A stretch of 64,000 nt of DNA from Cytophaga hutchinsonii ATCC 33406 (GCF_000014145.1 NC_008255.1:497501-561500), one strand, 5' to 3'. Shown: positions 10,974 to 20,365, numbered from the stretch's first letter. The notes: a model not told the origin generated them from the sequence alone. Numbers and translations: made by a program.

Positions 10974-11005
10974 AAAAATGCCGGTTAGAAAGACCGGCAT
11001 TTTTT
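10974..11005 (+). terminator. Rho-independent terminator
   Basis: A 12-bp perfect stem (10974-10985 with 10993-11004) has a 7-nt loop and is followed by a T run. It ends the transcript of the 9376-10953 gene. Confidence 0.85.
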
Positions 11006-11033
11006 ATCACAGCAGAAGTATAATAAGAAAGCG

Positions 11034-11041
11034 TATATTTG
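11034..11041 (+). promoter_or_regulatory. Putative -7 box TATATTTG
   Basis: TATATTTG matches the Bacteroidetes -7 consensus TAnnTTTG and sits 24 bp before the ATG at 11066. No clear -33 TTTG is seen. The position argues that translation starts at 11066 and not at the upstream TTG (11039) or ATG (11042). Confidence 0.4.
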
Positions 11042-11065
11042 ATGCACATTATTCAACCCCTTTAT

Positions 11066-13465
11066 ATGAAAATTATTCTTTCTGTTTCAATTTTTCTTAT
11101 ATCTGTATTTTCAGCTTTTTCACAAGATTGCTGGAAAATGGTAGCTAAAGGTTCTGACCATACCATCGCTGTTCGCCAGGACGGCACACTGTGGAGTTGG
11201 GGACAAAACATGTACGGACAGTTAGGAGATGGTTCTGGATACAGTTCAATTATACCTGTACAGGTGGGAACACTGACAACGTGGGATAAAGTGTTTGCAA
11301 AATATGATAACTCATTTGCAATAATGAAAGATGGTACGCTTTGGGCATGGGGCATGAATTCATTGGGCACATTGGGAGACGGCACGGAACAAGTGAGAAA
11401 AACTCCGGTTAAAGTTGGTACTGCAACTGATTGGCAATCTGTTGAAACAAATTTCAATTTTACAGCTGCGATAAAAAAAGATGGATCATTATGGATATGG
11501 GGAGATAATTATAATGGGCAATTGGGGAATGGAACAAAAGTTAAAAATATAATTCCTTCAAAAGTTGGTTCAGGTAAAAACTGGAAGTCAGTTTCTATAG
11601 GATCGTCTAATATACTGGCAATAAAAACAGATGGAACACTTTGGGGCTGGGGTAATAATTATTACAACCAAATAGGTTATACGCCTACTGTTGATGTTTT
11701 AAGTCCTACACAGATAGGTAGTGAAACCGATTGGAAAAGTGTTTCATGTGGAGATGATCACGTGATGGCTATTCGTACAAATGGATCTTTATGGATCTGG
11801 GGTAGTAATAAAGAGGGACAAATTGGAAATGGAGAAATAAACAGTTATCAAACAGAGCCTGTTCAGGTAGGCAGTGATACTGATTGGGGAACATGTCATG
11901 CTATACAGGATTGGAGCATTGCCATAAAAACAAACGGATCATTGTGGACCTGGGGTTCAGGTTACGGCTATTATAATAGCAGCTATATACGTAAAAATAT
12001 TCCAACACAGTTTGGTCGTGATACGGATTGGAGCATGATATACCCTAGTGAACAGCAATCTGTTGCTTTTAAAACAGATGGTTCGCTTTGGACATGGGGA
12101 AGCAACGCGCGTGGGCAATTGGGCCTTGGGTTATACGGGAATACAAATATACCATACATGGTTAGTTGTCCGGAAGTTCTTACGTCTTCTTGCTGGCAGG
12201 CAGCAAGTATTGTACAATCCACTTCCTTTGGTTTGCGTACAGATAGTACACTTTGGAAATGGGGATGGGGCAATGAAAATTCTCTTGATATCTATGCCCG
12301 GAATGATCCTGGTTTTGCTCGCATTGGTACATATAAATGGAGAGCGTATGCGTCTGGAGGAGCATTACTTGCAATAAAAGATGATGGTACCTTGTGGCAA
12401 TCAGGAGGAAGAAATGTACCTGTTTTGCTTAGTTCTTCTAAAGACTGGAAAGCTGTTGCAGCAAGCAGCAGTCGTGGGTATGCAATAAAAACAGATGGAA
12501 GTTTATGGGGATGGGATATTGATAATTATACCAATAATACTGAACCATCCGGTGGTGTAATTCCTCTACTTAAAGAAATAAATCCAGGTACGCAATGGCA
12601 ATCCATATCTGCTTCTACAACAACAGCAGCAGCCATACGTGACGATGGATCTTTATGGATATGGGGAAGTGCCCTGTATGGCGCCATGGGAACAGGTATT
12701 GCTGTTGCAGGTAGTCCCACACTAATACAGATGGGTAATGATACCGGCTGGCAATTTGTATCGGTAGGTGAGTCTACAACAATGGCCATAAAAACAGACG
12801 GCACGTTATGGGCCTGCGGACAAAATAATTATGGGCAGCTTGGTAACGGCAATACTACCGATATATATACGCTCACTCAGATTGGAACAGCAACAGATTG
12901 GAAAACGGTTGTCGCCGGCCCATATCATACACTTGCAATTAAAACCGATGGGTCAATCAACGGTTGGGGAAGTTATACATACAACAAACTTGGATTGGGA
13001 TACGATTTATATGGAAACTTACTTGAACAAAACTGGAAACATATTGCAACAGGTCCTTATAATTCTTTCGCGATACATGGCGATGGTACGCTTTATACAG
13101 TTGGTGATAATGAATACACACAGTTAGGTTCTCAGAATTATAGAAGCAACGGTCCTGTGAAAATTGAATGTATCATAGCAGAAGATACGGACCCTGTAAT
13201 AACTTCTACTAATGATAAAACAACACAGGCAACGGAACAAAAGTATATGGTATATCCTAATCCCAATAATGGATCATTTACTATATCAGGAAGTAAAAAC
13301 TCAGATGTATATATTTACAACATTGAAGGACATCTTGAAAAATTCACAACTATGTCTGATCTAAAAGAACAGATTCAAATAGACCTCATACAAGGAATCT
13401 ATTATATTATAGTAGTTGATGAAGCTGGAAATAGCAGCAGGCAAACATTTATTGTTCATCAATAA
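11066..13465 (+). CDS. RCC1-repeat secreted protein with T9SS sorting domain
   Basis: The likely start is the ATG at 11066, giving 799 residues with a clean signal peptide ending FSAFSQ; longer starts lie on or beside a putative promoter box. The protein holds 14 RCC1-type repeats, each with IKTDGTLWxWGxNxxGQLGNG-like signatures. They fall into two groups of seven, and each group opens with a CW pair (DCWKMVAKG and SSCWQAAS). This suggests two tandem seven-bladed propellers. The last ~75 residues are a type A T9SS sorting domain with a VYPNPNNGSF box. It is likely exported across the outer membrane and attached or released there. Propellers of this sort usually bind other proteins; the partner is unknown. 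Confidence 0.9.
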   Translation: MKIILSVSIFLISVFSAFSQDCWKMVAKGSDHTIAVRQDGTLWSWGQNMYGQLGDGSGYSSIIPVQVGTLTTWDKVFAKYDNSFAIMKDGTLWAWGMNSLGTLGDGTEQVRKTPVKVGTATDWQSVETNFNFTAAIKKDGSLWIWGDNYNGQLGNGTKVKNIIPSKVGSGKNWKSVSIGSSNILAIKTDGTLWGWGNNYYNQIGYTPTVDVLSPTQIGSETDWKSVSCGDDHVMAIRTNGSLWIWGSNKEGQIGNGEINSYQTEPVQVGSDTDWGTCHAIQDWSIAIKTNGSLWTWGSGYGYYNSSYIRKNIPTQFGRDTDWSMIYPSEQQSVAFKTDGSLWTWGSNARGQLGLGLYGNTNIPYMVSCPEVLTSSCWQAASIVQSTSFGLRTDSTLWKWGWGNENSLDIYARNDPGFARIGTYKWRAYASGGALLAIKDDGTLWQSGGRNVPVLLSSSKDWKAVAASSSRGYAIKTDGSLWGWDIDNYTNNTEPSGGVIPLLKEINPGTQWQSISASTTTAAAIRDDGSLWIWGSALYGAMGTGIAVAGSPTLIQMGNDTGWQFVSVGESTTMAIKTDGTLWACGQNNYGQLGNGNTTDIYTLTQIGTATDWKTVVAGPYHTLAIKTDGSINGWGSYTYNKLGLGYDLYGNLLEQNWKHIATGPYNSFAIHGDGTLYTVGDNEYTQLGSQNYRSNGPVKIECIIAEDTDPVITSTNDKTTQATEQKYMVYPNPNNGSFTISGSKNSDVYIYNIEGHLEKFTTMSDLKEQIQIDLIQGIYYIIVVDEAGNSSRQTFIVHQ

Positions 13466-13530
13466 CTTACCTGCACAAATACAATTGAGATATCCTGCTT
13501 CCGGTAAACATGTGAATGAAAAGCATCAAA

Positions 13531-13562
13531 CACCAGCCTTTGCTATGCAAAGGCTGGTGTTT
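13531..13562 (+). terminator. Rho-independent terminator
   Basis: A perfect 13-bp stem (13531-13543 with 13547-13559) closes a 3-nt loop and is followed by TTTATTTAT. It ends the RCC1-repeat gene. Confidence 0.9.
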
Positions 13563-13725
13563 ATTTATCAGAAATGTGCAACATACAAGTGGAAAAATTA
13601 AACATAAAAACAAAATCGTGTAACAAAAGCAGGGAATGTTTTAACAACTTGTTGGTACATTAGAAATTAACATCCTGATGTATTGAACAAGTAAACTATT
13701 TAACCAGGCTAAAAACAAATCACGT

Positions 13726-14130
13726 ATGAAAACAATTATCCTTGCATGCTTCTTATCTGCCGGAATTGCAGGCGCATATGCACAAACAAATAATACAGGA
13801 ACTACCCCAAACCAGAATTCCTCACCGACAATGAAGCCAGAGAACAATGGCACACCTACAAATCCGGATAATAGAGGAACAGCCAACGATGGCGTAATTA
13901 AAAATGGTTCGCAGAATAAAAATACCTACGATAGTTCCCAAAGCAAAAATCCTGTTACCAATCCGGAATATCAGACAGATCCGAGAAATGAAAATGAATC
14001 GCCAAACCGGCCAGATCCAACAGGTAAAACAACAACACCGGAAAAGACAACAACGCCGAATAATAATAAGTCTGCAAAACCGGGTTCTACGCCTGCTAAA
14101 CCCAACAATACCAAACCTGCAACAAAATAA
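13726..14130 (+). CDS. Small exported Asn/Thr/Pro-rich protein (copy 1)
   Basis: The 134-residue product has a signal peptide ending GAYAQ, followed by a low-complexity mature part rich in Asn, Thr, Pro, Gly and Lys. It has almost no hydrophobic residues after cleavage, so it is predicted to be disordered. It is a paralogue of the gene at 19962-20309: the signal peptides match closely (LSAGI-GAYAQ), the composition matches, and the 30-40 bp before the ATG share an ATTTAACCAG-CTAAA stretch. No sorting domain is present, so a periplasmic location is likely. The function is unknown; an envelope filler or stress-related hydrophilin-like role is only a guess. Confidence 0.8.
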   Translation: MKTIILACFLSAGIAGAYAQTNNTGTTPNQNSSPTMKPENNGTPTNPDNRGTANDGVIKNGSQNKNTYDSSQSKNPVTNPEYQTDPRNENESPNRPDPTGKTTTPEKTTTPNNNKSAKPGSTPAKPNNTKPATK

Positions 14131-14187
14131 CAGCAGATAGTTAGGTATAGAATTTCTAACAGATTCTTGAAATCTGTACAAATAGAT

Positions 14188-14229
14188 AATGGATAAAGCA
14201 ACGCTTACAAAAGCATCGCTTTATCCATT
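14188..14229 (+). terminator. Rho-independent terminator
   Basis: A perfect 12-bp stem (14188-14199 with 14218-14229) has an 18-nt loop and is followed by a T-rich stretch. It ends the Asn/Thr/Pro-rich gene. Confidence 0.75.
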
Positions 14230-14424
14230 TATTTTTATACATGAAGAGCAAAATAAGCCTCAATCTTTCAGTAATTTTTTAACGACTGTTGAAGATAAAC
14301 AGAAGGGTGGGTAAAGCAGTTTATATAAATAGTCATAGTAAACGATAGATTTTTACAGACATTATACCTGTGATTTTTGTTATATAAAATAAATTCCGCT
14401 ACTTGGGAGTATATTATATATTTT

Positions 14425-16131
14425 ATGAAAAAAATAACAACGTATTATCTGTTTTTGATCTCTTTTTTCTTTTTTAATAATTATGCGCAATCCCAGGATT
14501 ATTATTCATTAATAAGTTCGGTGGCTAATTGCGGTATCAGCAGTGGGTTTGTAAAAACAACAACACATATCTACGTTGCCATGGGCTGCAACTCCTCTGG
14601 TTTTGAGTTGTACGTTAGTGATGGTACAGAACCACTGCGATTGGTAAAACAGATAAATGCAACGGGAGCAGGCTGGGGCGCAGATATCGGCAATTTTTTG
14701 CCTGTTGGCAATAAGCTTTATTTTACCGCTAAAGATGACGGACAGGACAATGCGGAATTGTGGATGACGGATGCAACAGAAGCAGGAACAAAAAAGATCC
14801 GCGAAATTGCTTCAGGCTCCCGCGGAAGCTACCCGTCTTATTTAACAGAGATGAATGGAATCGTTTATTTTGTTGCTTACAGCTTTGAATATGGCCAGGA
14901 GCTGTGGAGAACAGATGGCACAACGAACGGAACATATCCTATCATAGATATGGATGAAGGTTCTAACGGAGGCTTAACAAATACCAGGGATTTACATGCA
15001 CATGGGAATACCATCTATTTTTGTGGACGCAGCAGCAACAATAAGTTTACGGAAGAATTATATAAAACAGATGGCACAGAGTCGGGTACAGTTTTGATTA
15101 AAGATATTAATACGGTGCCGTTTGAAAATTCAACATCCAATCAACCTTCTTTTCCAAAATATTTTTTCTCTTACGGGAATATCATTTTGTTTACTGCCAA
15201 TGATGGCATTCATGGTACAGAATTATGGAAAACGGATGGTACAACTGCAGGTACAGTATTAGTAAAAGATATTAATTCCGGTGCCGGAAGCTCTAATCCG
15301 GCAGAGTCAGACAGTCACTACAATCAATATATTTTATATAAAGGCGAAGTTTATTTTGCAGCAAACGATGGTGTGCATGGGATCGAATTATGGAAAACAG
15401 ATGGGACAGAAAATGGTACCGTGATGGTAAAGGATCTGAGTATTGAGAGTGCTCAGTATCAAAACGTGAGCCACGGGAAACCTTGTTATCCGACTATTTA
15501 TAAAGACAAATTCTACTTTTATGCATATAGTTCATCGTATAGCCTGGAAGAAGTTTCCGGTGCGAAAGCTGCCGGATATCAGGTTTGGGAATCGGATGGG
15601 ACAAGTGCGGGAACGACTCAGGTAACATCGAGCTCTCCGCCCGCTTTCGCATATCCCTTAAGAGTTTGTAATGATTTAGTATATTTCAATTACGCATATA
15701 ATGCCAGCAGTATTTTAATGAAATATGACGGGGCAGTTTTAGATACGGTTACGAACAAAACAAGCCAGGATAAATATTTACATGCGGCTAACGCCGGTGT
15801 TTGCTTTAATAACACATTCTATTTCAATGCCGGTTCAACAAACCGTACGTATAGTTTTTGGGAGATGAGTAAAGGTATTACTACAGCAATTACACATTCA
15901 GAAAAGGAAGAAGAAGAAAATTATTATATCATAAAAGATGCTCAATTGGAGATACTAACGCCGTATAAGATTTCAGAAATTAAGGTTATAACGGCAGCCG
16001 GCAGTGAAATTGCAGTGCCACGCTTAGGCCCAGCCACATTTGATGTATCTGCATTGCCTGCCGGAATGTATATAATCAAAACAAATACAGATGAAAAAAC
16101 ACTAACAAAAAAGATTGTACTGGTTAAATAG
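14425..16131 (+). CDS. ELWxxDGT-repeat secreted protein with T9SS sorting domain
   Basis: The ATG at 14425 gives 568 residues and begins directly with a signal peptide; the upstream start at 14377 would add 16 unlikely residues. I count about seven repeats of the ELWKTDGTxxGTxLVKDI type, the signature of the ELWxxDGT family, which is predicted to form a beta-propeller. The C-terminal ~75 residues form a T9SS sorting domain ending in LPAGMYIIKTN and TKKIVLVK, although the usual YPNP box is replaced by ILTPYK. The product is probably surface-exposed or released. No enzymatic motif is visible. Its terminator overlaps the stop codon. Confidence 0.88.
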   Translation: MKKITTYYLFLISFFFFNNYAQSQDYYSLISSVANCGISSGFVKTTTHIYVAMGCNSSGFELYVSDGTEPLRLVKQINATGAGWGADIGNFLPVGNKLYFTAKDDGQDNAELWMTDATEAGTKKIREIASGSRGSYPSYLTEMNGIVYFVAYSFEYGQELWRTDGTTNGTYPIIDMDEGSNGGLTNTRDLHAHGNTIYFCGRSSNNKFTEELYKTDGTESGTVLIKDINTVPFENSTSNQPSFPKYFFSYGNIILFTANDGIHGTELWKTDGTTAGTVLVKDINSGAGSSNPAESDSHYNQYILYKGEVYFAANDGVHGIELWKTDGTENGTVMVKDLSIESAQYQNVSHGKPCYPTIYKDKFYFYAYSSSYSLEEVSGAKAAGYQVWESDGTSAGTTQVTSSSPPAFAYPLRVCNDLVYFNYAYNASSILMKYDGAVLDTVTNKTSQDKYLHAANAGVCFNNTFYFNAGSTNRTYSFWEMSKGITTAITHSEKEEEENYYIIKDAQLEILTPYKISEIKVITAAGSEIAVPRLGPATFDVSALPAGMYIIKTNTDEKTLTKKIVLVK

Positions 16132-16148
16132 CCAGTACAATCTTTTTT
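16108..16148 (+). terminator. Terminator overlapping a stop codon
   Basis: A 16-bp stem (16108-16123 with 16132-16147) contains the last codons and closes over the TAG at 16129-16131. It ends in a T run and may serve both strands, since the next gene is convergent. Confidence 0.85.
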
Positions 16149-16232
16149 AAATTATAGGGATTGAGTTTTTCATGCATGTAATATTTGATGATTTAATATT
16201 GTGCCGGAAAACGTTGACTACCGTTTACATTA

Positions 16233-16607
16233 TCAAACCGCCTGCCTGCTTTTGCTGTGTATGAACCATGCCCATGCAATCAATATAAACTGAAGCGGGA
16301 AACGTATCAGCGCGAGCGTGGGTGAGCCAATCGCAGGTTGTTCTTTGAATAGATCAAGTGTATGTAAAGGCAGGAAGGCAATCATCAATATGAATAACAG
16401 AAATGTAGCCCGCGGGCGGAATCTTTTTGTTATCGTGCCGATACCAATCAACATTTCCAGGATACCGGTAACGTAATTCACCAATACCTCCGGCATGAAA
16501 TCCGGAATAAAAGCATCGTATGCATACGGTTTAATGATATGCATGATGCCGGCAAGGATCATCATGCCGGCAAAGAGATAGGTTAATACGCGCGTGATTG
16601 TTTTCAT
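16233..16607 (-). CDS. DoxX-like small membrane protein
   Basis: The product has 124 residues with four predicted transmembrane helices (about 6-24, 45-62, 70-87 and 98-116). The pattern of the first helix with AGMMILAGIMHIIKP, then TGILEMLIGIGTI, fits the DoxX/DoxX-like family. Those proteins are small inner-membrane proteins linked to redox or sulfur metabolism, but roles vary. Its ATG overlaps the TGA of the upstream relic (ATGA), which suggests it was once translationally coupled to that gene. The convergent neighbour ends in a shared terminator region. Confidence 0.75.
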   Translation of the reverse strand: MKTITRVLTYLFAGMMILAGIMHIIKPYAYDAFIPDFMPEVLVNYVTGILEMLIGIGTITKRFRPRATFLLFILMIAFLPLHTLDLFKEQPAIGSPTLALIRFPLQFILIAWAWFIHSKSRQAV

Positions 16608-16836
16608 GTATTTTTAAAATAAATGTCCCAGATAGTATTTGAAATTCCCCGAAGCAAATACAGCTGCTGCGTGCTCGTTTGATATCTCGTAAACAGGGAA
16701 TATATAAGTCTGTCCGTATAACGGATCATTAATACATAACGTAACGTATCGTCTGGTCTGGTACAGTCACCATCCAGGATATCAAACCCGTTGAGTTGCA
16801 AGTGCGCGCCTTTATAGGTAGTGCCAGGTATTTGTA
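16604..16836 (-). pseudogene. Frameshifted relic of the 20415-20666 gene family
   Basis: On the minus strand this stretch encodes the pieces of a protein like the one at 20415-20666, but in two frames. One frame gives LNGFDILDGDC and, at the end, SNTIWDIYFKN. The next frame gives NDPLYGQTYIFPVYEISN and VFASGNF. The intact homologue has LNGLNIWDHD, KDPLYAQDYTFTVYEITN, FAAGEF and SNGVWGIYLKKN in one frame. So a shift occurs near 16730 and an opposite shift near 16645. The single-frame reading (65 residues, TTG start) is therefore not a natural protein. Upstream, a TAG in frame near 16839 and the lack of an ATG also point to decay. Confidence 0.75.
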
Positions 16837-16898
16837 ACTATCCTATTTATTTTTAGATGCTGTATGCCAAATAGAAATGAGACAGTGAAACAACCTGT

Positions 16899-17252
16899 TT
16901 ATTTTTTCTCAAAAATATAATTCATTATTACAAATCCATCACTATTTCCGCCGCCGCCATTAGAAGATACGAGTGTATAACCTTTATTTTTTAATTCATT
17001 TAACCCGATAACAATTTTAATTATATTTTCATTTTCATTTTTAGAACGCATTGGATTAAGAGGAATTGTTTTTAAAATTGTTGTGCCATCAGATACAGTA
17101 ATTTTAGATTGTATAATTAGATTTACAGCTTCCAGAGTTCTGACAACAATAAAGACATTCTCATTTGATACAGATTTAAATGACATCAATGCAGTTGTAC
17201 TGATTGTTAAAAACAGTAAAGATACGATGCTGAACATGATTGTTTTTTTCAT
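16899..17252 (-). CDS. Small exported hypothetical protein
   Basis: The product has 117 residues with an N-terminal signal peptide or anchor (MKKTIMFSIVSLLFL). The mature part has two strand-rich blocks and a Gly-rich turn (SSNGGGGNSDGF) before the C-terminal strand. I recognise no family. It stands alone between small leftward genes. Base use matches the neighbours. Confidence 0.65.
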   Translation of the reverse strand: MKKTIMFSIVSLLFLTISTTALMSFKSVSNENVFIVVRTLEAVNLIIQSKITVSDGTTILKTIPLNPMRSKNENENIIKIVIGLNELKNKGYTLVSSNGGGGNSDGFVIMNYIFEKK

Positions 17253-17350
17253 AAAAGTAATTTGATGTGGTTAGAAAATGAAGATATTGATCAGAGATAA
17301 GAAACCCAACATGAATGGACATTTCTTAAGCGCCGAAAATACCTGTATGT

Positions 17351-18274
17351 TTAAAATTTAAATTTATATTCAAACGTAATAATATATTCCCGGGTTAAGC
17401 CATCCGGCCGTACCTTGCGGGTTATAAAAGGCTTGCCGATAGTTACATTGATACTGCTTTTTTTACTGAGTGCATAATCAAAATACATAACGCCGTTGAA
17501 CGTTAATCCCTGAGATCCTGTAATCACTTGGCGGCTGCCGGTTATATCCGAAAACCGGTCTGCCTTTAAGTGGTAGATAGATAAGGCGCTGGGTGATATC
17601 GTTAGCCGTTTTGTAATCTTTAAAGCATAAGTAAGACGGAGCAATACATCACCGCTTCGGATGTACTTGTTTGTTGATTGGAAATTCCTGAAAGGTGAAT
17701 CTGCCGGATACAACTCGGAAAGATACCCGTTGTTATTCTGAACTACAGGCTGCTGAAAGCCTGTAGTAAACGTGAATTTTTTAATTTCATACTTCAGTCC
17801 CAGAATCAGGTCAATAGTGCCGAGACTGGATTGATAATCCATCGGTAGAGACAAACCTTCATCGCTTTGTCTGTTACCATTCTGCAGCGGAATTTTAATG
17901 CCTCCTAAAACGGTTGTATTTTTTATAAACCCATAACTGGCGTTGATGTAAAGATCTGAAAAGCCTGTTGCGGAAATATTCTCGTCTGTCTGATTTATGC
18001 CGCCGATTTTAACATCCAGCCCCGCCCGCGTTGATAATTGCCTGTGGTATTCTATATAATAACTCCATATAGCAATACCATGATCGGCTTCACCGTGCGA
18101 TATACCTGAAGCGATAGAATTTTTATACGTGCTGGATGTTGAGTCTGCTGCATCTGGCTTGAAACCATTCAGGGTACAAAAACCTGCATCGCTGCATCCC
18201 TGGCCATGTGTGAAAAATACGGCAGATACTGCCAGAAGAAATGTGCTTAAATATTTTACTCGGACGATGTACAT
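17351..18274 (-). CDS. Predicted outer-membrane beta-barrel protein
   Basis: From the ATG at 18274 the product has 307 residues: a signal peptide ending FFTHGQ, then a short Cys-containing segment (GCSDAGFC), then alternating amphipathic strands to the C-terminal EYKFKF. The terminal phenylalanine and the strand pattern (for example DLYINASYGF, LILGLKYEIKKFTFTTGFQQ) are typical of outer-membrane barrels. It may be a porin or transporter-like channel; the substrate is unknown. A slightly longer start at 18286 is possible. Confidence 0.7.
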   Translation of the reverse strand: MYIVRVKYLSTFLLAVSAVFFTHGQGCSDAGFCTLNGFKPDAADSTSSTYKNSIASGISHGEADHGIAIWSYYIEYHRQLSTRAGLDVKIGGINQTDENISATGFSDLYINASYGFIKNTTVLGGIKIPLQNGNRQSDEGLSLPMDYQSSLGTIDLILGLKYEIKKFTFTTGFQQPVVQNNNGYLSELYPADSPFRNFQSTNKYIRSGDVLLRLTYALKITKRLTISPSALSIYHLKADRFSDITGSRQVITGSQGLTFNGVMYFDYALSKKSSINVTIGKPFITRKVRPDGLTREYIITFEYKFKF

Positions 18275-18493
18275 GAGGTAATGCAAAAATAAGAATTTAA
18301 GTTCTGGATGTATCTGTAACGAAATAACTACATGGATATTTCAGGCAAACGCTGGTGCTGCTGCTCTAAGTGAACCATGTGTTTCTAAATCAAAATTGAC
18401 TATAGGCAGTATCTGTATTTTTACAAATAATATTGGATTTTGTACTAAAGAACGTTTTCCTCCTGATCACAACATCAATTTCTTGAAATACAT

Positions 18494-19177
18494 TTAGTCT
18501 TTGTAGTGCTCTTTGTTAAAAAAGAAATAATACAGATTGAAAGAAAGTACCGAATAGCGCGAATGTAATACAGCCATGTCCTTACCTGCCTGTATTTCGA
18601 ATGTATATGTGCCTTGCAGCGAATACTGGTATTCGAGCCCGTATTCTATGCGCCCGTATTTTCCAGCCCGGGTTTTGATACGGGCGCCGCAAAGTATGCC
18701 GGAGAGAAACAGGGGATTTTCCTGACGCTTTAAAAAGCCTTGCGTAAGCCAGTCCAGCGCAATTCCGCCTGTAAGTTTTATCTGCAGGTCAGGATTTATA
18801 CCCGGCCGTAATACATACATAAGCTGTATGGGAACCAGATAGCTGTTGATGCCGATGTTGGCGTCCCAACCGAGCGATTGAAGCAGGTAAGAGCCGCTCA
18901 GATCTTTTCTTGAATAAGATATATAGGTGTTCAGTATGCCTGTTTCTATACCAACAACACCGCCTAAAACATATTGACCCAGAATACCTCCCGCATAGGA
19001 GGCATGCGTACGGAGCGCATACGATTGTGCACCTATATCCAGCGTGCTGTGCGGGCCTGGCACGGAAACGCCAACGCTGCCTTTTATACCGATGCTGCAA
19101 GCAGTGCTTTGTGCGTGGCTGTACTGGTAATGCATAAAAAGGACATAGCTTAAAAGCAGAACATAGAATGAACGCAT
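18494..19177 (-). CDS. Predicted outer-membrane beta-barrel protein
   Basis: The ATG at 19177 yields 227 residues that start directly with a signal peptide (MRSFYVLLLSYVLF, ending HAQS); the longer frame to 19309 adds 44 residues before it and is unlikely. The mature part has repeated amphipathic strands with Gly and aromatic residues (GSVGVSVPG, GGIALDW, YGRIEYGLEYQYSL) and fits a porin-like or OmpW-like barrel. The last residues are FNKEHYKD, so it lacks a terminal Phe. The function is unknown. Confidence 0.65.
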   Translation of the reverse strand: MRSFYVLLLSYVLFMHYQYSHAQSTACSIGIKGSVGVSVPGPHSTLDIGAQSYALRTHASYAGGILGQYVLGGVVGIETGILNTYISYSRKDLSGSYLLQSLGWDANIGINSYLVPIQLMYVLRPGINPDLQIKLTGGIALDWLTQGFLKRQENPLFLSGILCGARIKTRAGKYGRIEYGLEYQYSLQGTYTFEIQAGKDMAVLHSRYSVLSFNLYYFFFNKEHYKD

Positions 19178-19427
19178 AGTAAGGGTATAGCTGAAATGCC
19201 TCCTCATAACGGAAAAAGAAAGCTGATAGTATTCATGTTCAAGCATACTATCAGCTTCACTGTAGGTGAAAGCGCAGGCATACTTCTGGCCCAGCAAAGT
19301 CTTTAGCAAGCGGCACTGGTGCCAGATGAAAAAAGTCAGATGCTATTTTCTTTTTTCTTTTCCCGGCTTTCTTCCAGATCAAATTCAAACGTGTAACATG
19401 ATGAACATGACGCTAAAAACAGCATAA

Positions 19428-19781
19428 CTACATGCGTTCAATATCCATTGTTTTTATCAAGCCATTTTCAAACGTATAAACATGCTTCACCATTCCATCA
19501 AACATAGAATTACCCTGCAGGTCTTTTACTTTTTGGAGTACCTGAACTTCCAGCTTTCCGTTTGGCCTTTCCGTAAAGCCAACAGGTTCAACAGTGGGAT
19601 TTATTTCTTTCCATTGTCTGGTCCAGTATGCGTTTATTTCAGCATGTCCGATTATGTAGCCGCCTTCCCACGCTTTAGACCACTGCACATCCGGCTGCAT
19701 GGTTGAGAGTGCGGTTTCAATAGCTCTTTCGTTGAAAGCAGTGTACGCTTTTTTAATCAGGTCTTCGGATGGAGTTGACAT
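19428..19781 (-). CDS. SnoaL/NTF2-like protein
   Basis: The protein has 117 residues with the layout of the NTF2-like superfamily: an N-terminal helix pair (DLIKKAYTAFNERAIETAL), then DVQWSKAWEGG, GHAEINAYWTRQW, and C-terminal strands that include HVYTFENGLIKTMDI. SnoaL-like members are cone-shaped ketosteroid-isomerase folds that act as cyclases, hydrolases or binding proteins. No specific reaction can be assigned. It is cytoplasmic and monocistronic. Confidence 0.8.
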   Translation of the reverse strand: MSTPSEDLIKKAYTAFNERAIETALSTMQPDVQWSKAWEGGYIIGHAEINAYWTRQWKEINPTVEPVGFTERPNGKLEVQVLQKVKDLQGNSMFDGMVKHVYTFENGLIKTMDIERM

Positions 19782-19961
19782 TGTTTAATGAGTAAATTTC
19801 AGGTTCTGATCAAGTATTGCAGCAATCAAGATAGTGAAATTACTAAACATTAATTCAAAATTATGTAACAGGTGCCATTGCGGATTTTCTGAAATTACCA
19901 TACAAGTAAACTAAAGATCTTTACTGTATCAAATCATTTAACCAGCTAAATCCATACAAGT

Positions 19962-20309
19962 ATGAAAGCACTTATTCTTACATTATTCCTGTCTGCCGGC
20001 ATTACCGGTGCCTATGCACAAAACAGCAATACCGGAACAGGAACAGCACCGGGACAAAATCCTTCAACAACCATTGAACCCAATAATACGGGTACACCAA
20101 ACAATACCGGTACAAATAGTAACGGCGGCGTAATCGATAACACAGCGACGCCGAATACCAAGACTCCTGGCAATACGCATAACAGCCTGGATCCAAACAC
20201 AGGTTCTAAATCAGATCCGAACAAGGCAAACAACACTACATCGCCAGCGAACAAAAAATCCAACGCGACACAACCAACCACAAGCCCGACGTCGCCGACG
20301 ACTAAATAA
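19962..20309 (+). CDS. Small exported Asn/Thr/Pro-rich protein (copy 2)
   Basis: The product has 115 residues: a signal peptide ending GAYAQ and a low-complexity mature part of Asn, Thr, Pro, Gly, Ser and Lys. It is the paralogue of 13726-14130. The leader before the ATG is also conserved (ATTTAACCAGCTAAA, then an AAGT before the start), which suggests common regulation. The mature part is predicted to be disordered and soluble in the periplasm. The next gene is convergent and belongs to the family of the relic at 16604, so this looks like a duplicated gene pair. Confidence 0.8.
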   Translation: MKALILTLFLSAGITGAYAQNSNTGTGTAPGQNPSTTIEPNNTGTPNNTGTNSNGGVIDNTATPNTKTPGNTHNSLDPNTGSKSDPNKANNTTSPANKKSNATQPTTSPTSPTTK

Positions 20310-20328
20310 TTAGAAAAACATAAAAAGT

Positions 20329-20365
20329 AACCCCTGGCCAGTTATACTGGTCAGGGGTTGCTTTT
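20329..20365 (+). terminator. Rho-independent terminator
   Basis: A 14-bp stem (20329-20342 with 20346-20359, one G-U pair) with a 3-nt loop is followed by CTTTTTAT. It ends the Asn/Thr/Pro-rich gene. Confidence 0.88.

Noticed and set aside
11039-11065. Longer start for the RCC1-repeat gene
   Set aside because: It overlaps a TATATTTG box and would place residues before the signal peptide.
16604-16801. A 65-residue gene with a TTG start
   Set aside because: Comparison with 20415-20666 shows that the middle part is out of frame, so it is treated as a relic.
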